DNA of 23,356 bases from Chara braunii (Eukaryota; Streptophyta; Charophyceae; Charales; Characeae), in assembly GCA_003427395.1 (NCBI GenBank), contig BFEA01000041.1, positions 1,584,397 through 1,607,752 of the forward strand, in the 5' to 3' direction. A model generated the notes under the pieces. That model saw only the letters and a list, made by a program, of their open reading frames with translations. It searched no databases and was not told where the DNA came from. Each line of letters begins with the position of its first letter. Position 1 is the first letter of the stretch. This document shows positions 15,770 through 23,356 of this stretch, piece by piece. The position numbers and the translations under genes were made by a program.

Positions 15770-15932
15770 GTAAGTCTCCAATCTCGCGGTGACTACGTTG
15801 TACTTCCATCGGTAGGATGAACAAAGGCGGATGGATGTTCCGCTAGAACAAGGAAATGTACATTGTGCACATTTTGTTTGGGTACATATAAGTGTGTATC
15901 TATGTGTGTATGCGTGTGTGAGAGAGAGAGGG
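15735..15932 (+). repeat. Exon-end-like duplicated unit, copy 2
   Basis: GGCGGCGACGACGACGAGGGGGAGTG, then GAGAACAG and GTAAGT, TCCAATCTC, GATGTTCCGCTAGAACAAGG, and a final GTGTATGCGTGTGTGAGAG tail, aligned with 14920-15262. Confidence 0.6.
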
Positions 15933-16195
15933 GGGGGGACTGTGCCAAGCTGTCCATTACGTGACTCTGACACGTGCTACTTCGTTTCTTCTCTGCCTTT
16001 TGCCTTCCTGGAAATGTTGCAAGATGAACGCCCGACATTACGACTCCCATGTCAGCTCTACCCTGATACGTCCCCCACGCGAAGAGCAACTACCAAGCAC
16101 ATTGAATGCTGATTGTTTCACTCATACAATGCAAAACCTGCTTCACATCAGTGGCCTTCCAACAACTTCCCTGGGGCAATCGTCAATGACATCAT
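15933..16195. other. No supported gene
   Basis: Mixed sequence with overlapping frames of about 90-100 codons and no recognisable feature. Confidence 0.35.
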
Positions 16196-16636
16196 CTACC
16201 CGCCAAACTGAGACTCACCCATGCGCGCTTGCACTTGCACACACATCATCCAAACTCTACGAACTTGAATAAGCACGTGGCATACTGTGTGTTGGGGATC
16301 GGGGTTGAAAGTGATGCGACAGACATACGTGGTGCTTGACGCGACGACATTGGCCGAGATCTGCTTGTACTTCGGAGAAGTTGTTGACGACAACATTGGC
16401 ATTGTAGCGGTAGGTAGATAGGATCTGCCACTTGTAGTCTGGGCGCCGCTTGCCAGATAGGCATCGACCGAGATCTGCTCGTACTTCGGAATGCTGTTGA
16501 CGTCACCTGTGACATTTGTAGATAGGCTAGATAGGATCTGCCATCTGTAGTCTGGGCTAGCGCCAGGTAGGATAGACACTGGTTCTATGTGATGATGGTG
16601 ATGATGATGATGATGATGATGGAGATGTGAGGACAC
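16196..16636 (-). CDS. Possible exon with ~38-residue tandem repeat
   Basis: Minus-strand frame. After a His run from a CAT microsatellite, it contains two related units: one running from ASPDYRWQILSSL to NSIPKYEQISVDAYLA, and the next from SGAQTTSGRSYLP to TSPKYKQISANVVA. A third related unit is in the frame at 16637-16894. Shared positions (PKY.QI, YLP/L-L, final A) suggest a protein repeat, but DNA-level duplication alone would give the same picture. The family is not recognised. Downstream of the second unit the frame runs on for about 50 codons without a pattern. Real boundaries are probably set by introns. Confidence 0.25.
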   Translation of the reverse strand: MSSHLHHHHHHHHHHHIEPVSILPGASPDYRWQILSSLSTNVTGDVNSIPKYEQISVDAYLASGAQTTSGRSYLPTATMPMLSSTTSPKYKQISANVVASSTTYVCRITFNPDPQHTVCHVLIQVRRVWMMCVQVQARMGESQFGG

Positions 16637-16767
16637 TTACCTTGTATTTGCGATGGTCTGCATGGGCGACATCTTCAAGTACTTCGGGTTGCCGCTGATG
16701 TCAACAATTGCATTGTCTTTTTGTAGTCTGTAGTAGCTGTGTAGGAGCAGGGCTGGGCGCTGCCCGC
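16349..16767 (-). repeat. 114-bp tandem repeat, three units, third displaced
   Basis: On the plus strand CGAGATCTGCTTGTACTTCGG begins units at 16355 and 16469, and CGACATCTTCAAGTACTTCGG begins a third at 16667. Units also share TGTAGTCTG near the far end. The third is displaced by about 84 bp that includes the CAT repeat and the donor-like site. Confidence 0.75.
16593..16621. repeat. (GAT)n microsatellite
   Basis: GATGATGGTGATGATGATGA-type repeat, CAT on the minus strand. Confidence 0.9.
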
Positions 16768-16894
16768 CAAGTATGAGTGTGAAGGAACTGGACTTTTGTG
16801 TCGAGATGAGAGAGTATGTTCTCCATGGACATTGATTTTCAGTGCTACGAACCTCCATTGGTGTATTATTGATGCAATGCTGCTCTTTGGACAC
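16637..16894 (-). CDS. Possible exon, third repeat unit, with splice donor
   Basis: Minus-strand frame of 85 codons. Its C-terminal half (HSYYRLQKDNAIV, then SGNPKYLKMSPMQTIA) aligns with the PKY repeat units of 16196-16636. It ends at CAAATACAAG|GTAAGT (exon end 16641, GTAAGT on plus 16640-16635), a near-perfect donor. A candidate acceptor AACCAG at plus 16579-16584 would make a 62-bp GT-AG intron, but joining there does not keep the repeat frame, so that exact splice is doubtful. No protein family recognised. The N-terminal half overlaps the body of a (TTA)n-tailed repeat, so the first Met is not reliable. Confidence 0.25.
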   Translation of the reverse strand: MSKEQHCINNTPMEVRSTENQCPWRTYSLISTQKSSSFTLILGGQRPALLLHSYYRLQKDNAIVDISGNPKYLKMSPMQTIANTR

Positions 16895-16976
16895 GGTGTG
16901 ACTATTTGGCTTGCAATGTGATGGTGTAATCCAGAAATTGTCATCTCGCTGTTATTTATTTTCCTTGCATTATCAC

Positions 16977-17034
<58 letters not shown>

Positions 17035-17070
17035 GTTGTTGTTGTTGCTGTTATTATTATTATTATTAAG

Positions 17071-17118
<48 letters not shown>
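16825..17118 (+). mobile_element. (TTA)n-tailed retroposon-like repeat, copy a
   Basis: Body words GGACATTG, CTTTGGACACG, GACTATTTGGC and TTTCCTTGCATTAT align with the other copies. It ends in an interrupted TTA/TTG tail (16977-17118). The left end is uncertain. Confidence 0.55.
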
Positions 17119-17329
17119 AGCATAGTGGTCCTTGGGTGCACGTGGCATCTGCGAGTGGGGGATCAAGGTTGTAAATGAGGGGAGAGACGTACCTGGTAGA
17201 GGAGGTCGGCATTGGTGTTGACGTCATCACTTGCTGGTCGTCAAGTTGTCAGGTTGCGTCCATGCTGTAGTTGTAGTATTAGGCTGTAGAGTAGATATGG
17301 CGCATGGCGCCATTCGAGAGAGAGAGCTA
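17119..17329. other. No supported gene
   Basis: Contains GTTGACGTCATCAC and GGCGCATGGCGCC words and a short GA run at 17316-17326. Nothing else recognised. Confidence 0.35.
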
Positions 17330-17519
17330 CATTGGGTTATTCTGTTGGTGCTGCCCGATTGGGCTTGAACATTGACTCACGATTCTGCTGTATTGTTATC
17401 AAATGAATGGTTACTTGGTCCCATTGGCTATCTGCTCTTGCTCTGACTACTTGGACTTCAGTGTAATTTTGCGACTTGGATTTCTGTGCTTCGTCCACGT
17501 TCAGTTTCCTTGCATTTTA

Positions 17520-17607
<88 letters not shown>
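17330..17607 (+). mobile_element. (TTA)n-tailed retroposon-like repeat, copy b
   Basis: GTTATTCTGTTGGTG, GGGCTTGAACATTGACTCAC, GACTACTTGGACTTCAGTGT, ATTTTGCGACTTGG and TTTCCTTGCATTTTAT, then a pure (TTA)n tail (17519-17607). The best match is copy d on the other strand. A frame reading SDYLDFSVILRLGF runs into the Tyr-coding phase of the tail. Confidence 0.65.
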
Positions 17608-17619
17608 GCAAACAGACTC

Positions 17620-17947
17620 GTTCGCGTACACACCTCTCGTGCATGTAAACAATAGCACAACAAATTAACGACGAGCACCTACTCAATACTCAGAGATATG
17701 GCTTCAAGTAAGAGTTCACTTCCGCTGGCTATGGCGACTCAGCGCCCAACAACACACTGTTCACACACACCGGACCACCCAGGATACTGCACACACGATG
17801 GTGCAATCAGGCTCGGTTCATTCACACTTTTCATGCATGTGAACAACAACACAGCAAACTGGCAACATGCATCTGCTCAATGCTCAGAGATGCGGAAACC
17901 CGGGTACGGGTTCAATTTCAACTGGCTATGGCAACTCAGCGCTGTCG
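17620..17947. repeat. ~195-bp tandem unit, two diverged copies
   Basis: About 17620-17755 and 17815-17947 share CATGCATGT-AACAA-A-CACA-CAAA, CTCAAT-CTCAGAGAT, TTCACTTCCGCTGGCTATGG or its variant, and CAACTCAGCGC. They lie immediately left of the long repeat element copy 2. Confidence 0.65.
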
Positions 17948-17964
17948 CGCGCGTTGGTCCTACA

Positions 17965-19290
17965 CCCAGACGTAAAATAGTTTTTGGTGTCGGACCTCAC
18001 GGCCGTATCACGCAGGAGTTTTAATAGAGCTTCAGCCATAGACCAACTCCGACCGTGTGCGCGTGCTATACCTCTCGCGACTCCCTACGACAGGTTAGGG
18101 ATCCCGCAAGGTACAACATACCTCCACCTGCTGAGCTGTCACCATCCCTTAGGTGGGCGTATCCATGCTGAGCTACTGACCTACGTGCGAAGACTTTTAT
18201 ATGCAATCGCAGAGGTAGGCCAGCCGAGGGCGTTTTCTCGATCGCTGTAGCATAGACATACGTGTGGTTGAACGCCTAAGACTGACCCGTATACACGTCG
18301 GGTATCGGGGCGCTGATCTCCCGGACCCACTTATAATTCAGGTCGACTCGACTGACGAACGTTCCCGCATACTATGTTTTGAATATTAAATAGTTTCTAT
18401 AGGTATGACTTATAACCTATCCCATTTCAAAGCAGGATCCCTCTCAATACTTAAATTATCATGGGTTGCTCATAAAACGCTTACCCATCCTACCTAGTAA
18501 TTAAGTCCATTCGACATAATGCTCCATGAAACCCTTTAACCATAGCATACATACATGTGAGATGAGACAAGGCCAGGTAATTAGGCGAGGAGATGTCACA
18601 TACACACAACACATTCTCGAGAACAGTCTAAATTCATCAAGAAAAACATAGGTCTTTGACCTTTCAAACATGAACAAAAGAAAATGATCAACAAATAAAT
18701 GAGCCTTGTCGCCTTAGCAATGTTCCTAATCTTTCTAACAATCAGGGAAAACACAAGGTTGGGTACTCAAACCAAGTGTATAAAATCGCGCGTTGACGAA
18801 ATGTTTGGATCAAGGTCCAGGATAGCATAAGTTTCTCAGTGTGTTGCCGTGAATAGCATGTGGTTGGTCGTATTACTGACCTGCAGACAAGAGTCAATCA
18901 CATTACACAGTCCTAGCAGAGTCAACCATTCATTCACTTTCTCACACATCACACTTACGTTTCCAAACCTTTTAACCAGACATTCCCCTTTCGACTTAGT
19001 CATTCAAGGACCTCTTTTGACCAAACACATACCCTTTAGACAAATGACGCGAAACAAAAATGTCATTTAGTGCAAAAGGTTGATGCAAAGTGTGGGTGTA
19101 AAGGGTGAGTGAGGGTTGAGTTGGATAACCAACATGTTACCATAAGGCAACAACATGTAAACTTGTATAGACTCATAACGAGTCTCCTTGATTAAGATGA
19201 CCTGCAATCACACACAGGTCGCATGGTCTCAATACCTCCCTCACAATCGCTCTACACGAAATTCAGAGATGTGAACTTCAATTCTATCAG
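17965..19290. mobile_element. Long non-coding repeat element, copy 2
   Basis: Collinear with 10340-11720 in the same orientation. It starts in CACCCAGACG and GGACCTCACGGCCG-ATCACGCAGGAG and ends past GACCTGCAATCACACACAGG and GTGAACTT. Only one copy of the CCCTA hairpin unit is present here, against two in copy 1. Short stems are kept while bases differ, for example GGT/ACC in ATAGG-C-TTG-CC at 18651-18661 against GGC/GCC at 11031-11041. No conserved reading frame was seen. Confidence 0.7.
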
Positions 19291-19376
19291 TGGACTATAA
19301 TATAGTCCGATCAAATATAAGTATGAAATAAGAAGACCCCGACAGAAGCCTTCATCTCATACTTACTCAAGCAGTA

Positions 19377-19560
19377 GGATAACTTAGACATGAGTATCCC
19401 ACCACCTGTTTTAGTCTAACTGGTTTAGACTTAGACAGACAATGGGATGACCCGCACAAGAGTACCCCACATCTAGTCTGTCAACCTAACTATCTAAGAT
19501 ATGTACGCATGTAGAGACGAGTAATAGGATGTTCCTCACCCTGGAGCCTTATCCTGTCAC
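19377..19560. repeat. Diverged stem-loops downstream of element copy 2
   Basis: GGATA/TATCC (19377-19399) and AGGAT/ATCCT (19526-19555) with an inner TTCC/GGAG stem occupy the place that the A/B array occupies after copy 1. Their layout is the same but primary sequence is strongly diverged. A weaker TGGG/CCCCA dyad lies between them. Confidence 0.5.
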
Positions 19561-19722
19561 CCGTCCTACATCCATTCATCAACCAATCTGCACTTACACT
19601 TGCTCTAGGCCCGCGTGCGCGAACCCAGACAATGGCTCTAGCGAGGGACTGGTTCACATGCATATGTCTGATTGTACTGGCAATCAGATCAGAACAGACG
19701 GTGTAGGCAATGAAATAGTAAC

Positions 19723-19910
19723 AACAACAAATAACAATAATAGTAATAATAATAATAATTAATAATAATAAAAAATAATAATAATAATAATAATACAAGA
19801 AAATGAATGAACGCGATACGCAAAGGTCTAAGTCACGATCAATCATTCGGAAGTCCAGAAAGTCATGTAACGAGTAGAGAGCTGAAATGCACCAAGATGT
19901 CATTTAAATG
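19723..19910 (-). mobile_element. (TTA)n-tailed retroposon-like repeat, copy c
   Basis: On the minus strand ATGACTTTCTGGACTTCCG, GACTTAGACCTTTGCG and CATTTTCTTGTATT lead into an interrupted TTA tail (plus 19723-19794). Shortest and most diverged of the four copies. Confidence 0.45.
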
Positions 19911-19950
19911 AGAGCGCCAACGTTCAAACCCTTCAGGTCATATCCTTGCA

Positions 19951-20226
19951 GTGTTCAATGCCGCTCTTTTCTGCCTTGCGGTTGCAGTCCGCCTATGGCT
20001 CCTAATGCCTTGTTGTACTGCAGCATTGTTGCACCCCACACTACTCAATGCCTGCGAGTACCCCAGGCTAGCCTGCGCACATGCAGACACTTGTGCAGTG
20101 TCGCAGCAGTGTGTTCACTTTGTTTGCCGTTGCCAGAACGCCCTGGACTATCTGGCACCTCCCTATATGGGAGGTGTTGCTGCTGTTGCTAGACTGTTTA
20201 GGCGTTACCGTGGAAGTTTTCGGTAG
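19951..20226 (+). CDS. Possible small Cys-rich hydrophobic-start protein
   Basis: A 91-codon frame with a hydrophobic N-terminal stretch (about residues 3-32) that could be a signal peptide or membrane segment. The middle is Cys-rich, with nine Cys in total, several in short spacing (ADTCAVSQQC, FVCRC). The basic C-terminus ends in RRYRGSFR. I do not recognise it. A second frame overlaps in another phase (19908-20192), and no promoter, Kozak-like context or introns were identified. A chance opening remains likely. Confidence 0.2.
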   Translation: MFNAALFCLAVAVRLWLLMPCCTAALLHPTLLNACEYPRLACAHADTCAVSQQCVHFVCRCQNALDYLAPPYMGGVAAVARLFRRYRGSFR

Positions 20227-20322
20227 CTTCCAGTCGGGTCCCAGCTCTTGCGCCTAGGCCCATGTCTACAGTTGAAGGCCCGAGAGAAGGTCAGCAACAG
20301 TTGTATTTTTCATCACCACTTC

Positions 20323-20712
20323 AGGACACCCTTCACCACTCTAGGATGCAGCCTGCAGGGTCTTCGGACCTTTCACCATTTCAGGACCATTCAAGTCTGA
20401 AAATCTTGAATGGTGCTGAAGTGGTGAAAGTTCCGAAGACCTTGAAAACCACATGTTTAGGCAGGCTGCGTCCTCAAGTGGCGAAGGGTGGTTTTCATGG
20501 TCTTCGGACCTTTCACCACCTCAAGACCATTCAGGATTTTCAGACTGCCCAAAACTCTCACTTGACCACTTCAAGACACCCTTCACCACTTCAGAATGCA
20601 GTTTGCCTAAACAGGTGGTTTTCAGGGGTTTCAGACCTTTCACCACTTTAGGACCATTCAGGATTCAGACTGCCCAAAACTCTTACTTCAGAATTTTCAT
20701 TCCTGAATTTTC
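20323..20712. repeat. Head-to-head and tandem repeat cluster with long hairpin
   Basis: Units run plus, minus, plus, plus. 20355-20391 (GGTCTTCGGACCTTTCACCA to CCATTCAAG) and 20409-20445 are inverted copies with about 37-bp arms, three to four mismatches and a short TCTGAAAAT-type loop. Direct copies follow at about 20501-20573 and 20574-20712, each with CACCCTTCACCACTTCAG, GTGGTTTTCA, ACCTTTCACCAC and CAGACTGCCCAAAACTCT. A plus-strand frame here is open only because of the repeats. Confidence 0.8.
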
Positions 20713-20937
20713 AGCTACCCGATAACCGCTTGTGGAAGGCCCGGGCCCTTCGCAGTCGGGCACACTCAGATCTATCCAGGTTCTAAATGTTTGCTATATT
20801 TGTATTGGACTGCGGGGCGGATGTGACGACAATGCTGCATTCTCATTGCCCGCGGTCACTTAGTGATGTGTCGGTCTCACATTAAGTGTGTGTGTATGTG
20901 TGTCCCGGGCGCAACCATCCGGGGCTCTGAGCTTAAT
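20713..20937. other. No supported gene
   Basis: Includes GGCCCGGGCC near 20740 and a GTGTGTGTATGTGTGT tract at about 20887-20903. Confidence 0.4.
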
Positions 20938-21430
20938 TGTGCAGCCTTAACGCCGACTTAACGCTGGTTGTGCACTGGTACTGCGGATGACGTTGGACTG
21001 TGGCAGCATGCTGGCGTTGTCTACTCTGTGCGTCAGGCATTGCCGATGTGGCGCAGGTCATCTGTCGACCTTGCTGACATGGCGCAGGCCACTTGTCTAC
21101 ATTAGTGCTGTGGCACAAGCCATCTGTCCGCCGTGTTGCTGTGGTGCTGCCGCCGCTGTGTACATGACGATGTGGTGCATGCTACCTGTCTACATCGTTG
21201 ACGCAGTATTGTCACCTTTGTACTATGCTGATGTGGCATATGCCACTGGTTTACATTGCTGATGCGGCGTTGGCTACCCATCTACATTGCTGATCTGGCA
21301 TTGGCCACCTGTCTGTATTGGTGTCGTGGCGCAGCTACAGGTCTACACCGTTGTTGTGGCACTGTCGCCTGTCTGTTGCTAATGTGGTGTTGCCGCCTGT
21401 CTGCTGCTGATGCGGCATTGGCCACGCTGG
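20938..21430. repeat. ~31-bp minisatellite, about 13 units, with shared leader (copy 1)
   Basis: The leader 20938-21037 (GCAGCCTTAACGC, ACTGTGGCAGCATGC, GTCTA-TCTGTGC) matches 22186-22298. Units follow the pattern GCTGATGTGGCGCAGGCCAC then CTGTCTACATT. Most units carry GTGGC, four bases, GCCAC or variants. Unit length drifts between 28 and 32, so no reading frame is kept. Confidence 0.8.
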
Positions 21431-21477
21431 CTTCATGAAGTGACTGGTGGCGAGAAGATGCTTAGCCACAACGTAAG

Positions 21478-21835
21478 AACAGCGATTTCGTCTAAACGGA
21501 CATTTTTTATTTTTTGTACGAAATTGAAAGTCCACTCTGCAGCCAAAATTTGATGAAATTTAGGGTAGGGTGTTCTGAAAATGCCCTACCCCCTTGATGT
21601 TTTTGGACTCAGCCAGAGTCCAGATACATGCAGGGGGGTACGGCGTTTTCAGAACGCCGTACCCCCCTTCATGTATCTGGACTCTGGCTGAGTCCAAAAA
21701 CATCGAGGGGGTAGGGCGTTTTCAGAACACCCTTTTTGGACTGCAGAGTGGACTTTCATCAAATTTTGGCTGCAGAGTGGACTTTCAATTTCGTAAAAAA
21801 AAAAAAAAATGTCCGTTTTGACGAAATCGTTGTTT
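21478..21835. repeat. Foldback element, ~358-bp near-perfect inverted repeat
   Basis: Left arm from AACAGCGATTTCGTC to TACGGCGTT and right arm from AACGCCGTA to GACGAAATCGTTGTTT pair almost throughout around TTCAG (21648-21652). The right arm has an extra direct duplication of GACTGCAGAGTGGACTTTCA, and an internal T/A run differs slightly. Each arm contains smaller dyads such as GGACTC-AGCC-AGAGTCC and AGGGTGTT-CTGAA-AATGCCCT. No open reading frame and no clear target duplication were found. The shape is that of a MITE or foldback transposon, or a hairpin RNA precursor. Confidence 0.9.
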
Positions 21836-21924
21836 AAGGATAGCAGCCGCCATAGCCGTAGATAAAATGCAGCGTCTGTGTGCATGTGTCTTTCTCTCTA
21901 TGTGACTGTTGTCTGCTTGTTGGT
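21836..21924. other. Short spacer, nothing recognised
   Basis: Lies between the foldback element and the TGTC repeat. Confidence 0.4.
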
Positions 21925-22016
21925 CTATTTGTGTCTGTCTGTCCATCTGTCTGCCTGTCTGTCTATCTCTCTATCTATCTGTCAGTCTGTCTGTTTGTCT
22001 GTCTGTCTATCTGTTG
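21925..22016. repeat. (TGTC)n-type tetranucleotide repeat, degenerate
   Basis: TGTCTGTCTGTCCATCTGTC and similar words mixed with TATC units. Confidence 0.9.
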
Positions 22017-22185
22017 CCTGACTGTTTGTATTCAGGTACCCAAAATGTATCAGAACCAGGTGGAAGTCTGCAATTGTACACAGTCTAGGCCCCCCTGCTG
22101 TGAGTCAATCTGCATGACGGTGGGTAGGGGACCTGAGACTAGTCAGCCTTGTCGACTGCTGCATAAGGCTGGGTCTTGAGGAGGT

Positions 22186-22488
22186 CAACATTCAGTCTTG
22201 CTGCGCTGCCTTGACGCTGGCTATGCGCTAGCACTGTGGACGACGCAGCAGGACTGTGACAGCATGCGGGCCTGACGCTGTCTATTCTGTGCACCAGGCA
22301 TTGCTGACGTGGCGCTGCCATCTGTCAACATTTCTGCTGTGGCGCATGCCACCTGTCTACATTGCTGATGTGGCGCAGTGCCACTGGTTTATATTGCTGA
22401 TGTGGCGCAGACCACGCAATCTGTATTTGCTGCCGTGGCACAGGCCACCTGTCTACCTTGAGGCTGTGACATTGGCCACGCCGTCTAC
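22186..22488. repeat. ~31-bp minisatellite, six units, with shared leader (copy 2)
   Basis: The leader (GCTGCCTTGACGCTGG, GGACTGTGACAGCATGC, GTCTATTCTGTGC) and units resemble 20938-21430. Here GTGGC-GCAT-GCCAC, GTGGC-GCAGT-GCCAC and GTGGC-ACAG-GCCAC are intact dyads. Confidence 0.8.
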
Positions 22489-22904
22489 ATGAGGCGACTG
22501 GCTACGACTAGGAGGGGGCCGGGACCTGTGGATGATTGAGATTTGGTACTCACCTAAGGTTGACGTTGATACCGTATTCTGTTATTGTCTTCATGGTCTC
22601 CACCAGATAACAGTGCCACGTGGCACTTCTGTGTGATTAGAACTTATCAGACTTGTTACTATTATTGATTGATGATGTGGAGGGAGAAGGAGTCTGGAGA
22701 AAGAGTGGGAATGGTTGGGTCATTATCGTGTGGTCTTTGATTATCTTTTCCACCTTCTCCCTTGTCTATCCTCCCTCCATTCTCTTCGTCTATTGGTAAT
22801 GAGCTACTGTTCCAGATATCAGTTCACGTTAGATGGAGACTTTGTGCAGATCTGAGGCTACTTATGTTTGACGTCTGATGAGTATCTGCCAGACTGGGTT
22901 CACT
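22489..22904. other. No supported gene; minus-strand donor-like site
   Basis: GGTACTCACCTAAGG at about 22542-22556 is TTAG|GTGAGTACC on the minus strand, the same donor form as at 15555-15565. CAGTGCCACGTGGCACTTCTG (22611-22631) contains the palindrome GTGCCACGTGGCAC. No coding frame was identified. Confidence 0.4.
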
Positions 22905-22921
22905 ACAATAACAACAACAAC

Positions 22922-22971
<50 letters not shown>

Positions 22972-23170
22972 TAATATATAAGGAATACGAGTGGGAACGA
23001 TAAACATAAAATCACACAGATGTCCAAGTAATCGTGTCCAAGCAGAAAGTACAATTTGTACAAATGCACCGAGAGACCTTTCATATAGAGCAATATACTG
23101 AAGTAGTGAGCCAATGTCCAAGCCCGTAGGCCACCCCAACACAGTATCCACAGTCGTCCCCTCTGTCTGG
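22905..23170 (-). mobile_element. (TTA)n-tailed retroposon-like repeat, copy d
   Basis: On the minus strand GGATACTGTGTTGGGGTGG, GGGCTTGGACATTGGCTCAC, GATTACTTGGACATCTGTGT and ATTTTATG lead into TTATATATTATTG and a (TTA)n then (TTG)n tail (plus 22905-22980). It aligns with copy b over about 180 bp. A frame reading LGHDYLDICVILCLSF matches the copy b frame and enters the tail in the same Tyr phase. Confidence 0.65.
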
Positions 23171-23356
23171 CGCCCAACGCCCAGCCTACTCTAGTCGACT
23201 GTCCTACCTGCAGTTGTGTACATGCAACGGCTCCCTTCGTCTCTCATAGACCAATGTACATGATGTCAGTCTCCATAGCCGCCCTCTCTTCATGTACCAG
23301 GTACGTATCCAGTCTCCCCTTTCTCTCTATCTCTCTTCCTCTGTCTCCCTTTTTTT
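23171..23356. other. Right edge, no supported gene
   Basis: Contains ACCAG|GTACGTAT near 23300, which fits a plus-strand splice donor, then a CT-rich tract to the window end. Confidence 0.3.

Noticed and set aside
16956-17166. Poly-Asn and poly-Ile frames
   Set aside because: These are translations of the TTA tail of a repeat, not evidence of a protein.
21541-21600. Telomere-like TTTAGGG word near 21560
   Set aside because: A single occurrence inside the foldback arm; no tandem array.
20323-22488. CRISPR array
   Set aside because: Repeats are degenerate with no constant-length unique spacers, and there are no cas genes. The context is eukaryotic.

Overview
The window looks like repeat-rich nuclear DNA of a eukaryote, most likely a plant or streptophyte alga. 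Three things point that way: a U2 snRNA 5' segment whose first bases are of the plant type (ACCTTTCTCGG), several GT-AG style splice-donor consensus sites, and very long GA, AAG and TTA microsatellites. A Charophyte such as Chara would fit, but that is a guess. I see no bacterial operon, no CRISPR array, and no complete gene whose function I recognise.

Layout. At 0.4-0.8 kb lies a C-rich block that ends in a perfect small hairpin. A diverged relative of the block sits at 9.4-9.7 kb. From 0.85 to 3.3 kb there are five copies of a GC-rich palindrome, an Asn/Asp-rich open reading frame, and a duplicated module with a short peptide-like frame. From 3.5 to 9.2 kb the sequence is mostly microsatellites, purine-rich DNA and minisatellites, with a truncated U2 snRNA at 8.86 kb.

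From 10.2 to 12.9 kb and again from 17.9 to 19.6 kb run two diverged copies of one long non-coding element, rich in short hairpins. It is followed by an array of two alternating stem-loop types whose paired bases change together between copies. I consider this the best candidate for an undescribed structured element.

From 13.1 to 13.9 kb a block lies between two perfect palindromes. From 14.5 to 16.9 kb there are AAG tracts, duplicated exon-like ends with donor sites, and a possible minus-strand gene with a ~38-residue repeat. Four copies of a retroposon-like family ending in (TTA)n tails occur at 16.8, 17.3, 19.7 and 22.9 kb in both orientations. From 20.3 to 22.5 kb come a head-to-head repeat cluster, a 358-bp foldback element, and two related ~31-bp minisatellites on either side of it.

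How it fits together: no pathway can be read. The window is a mosaic of non-coding repeat families, and many of them conserve short inverted repeats better than primary sequence. All counts and alignments were done by eye.
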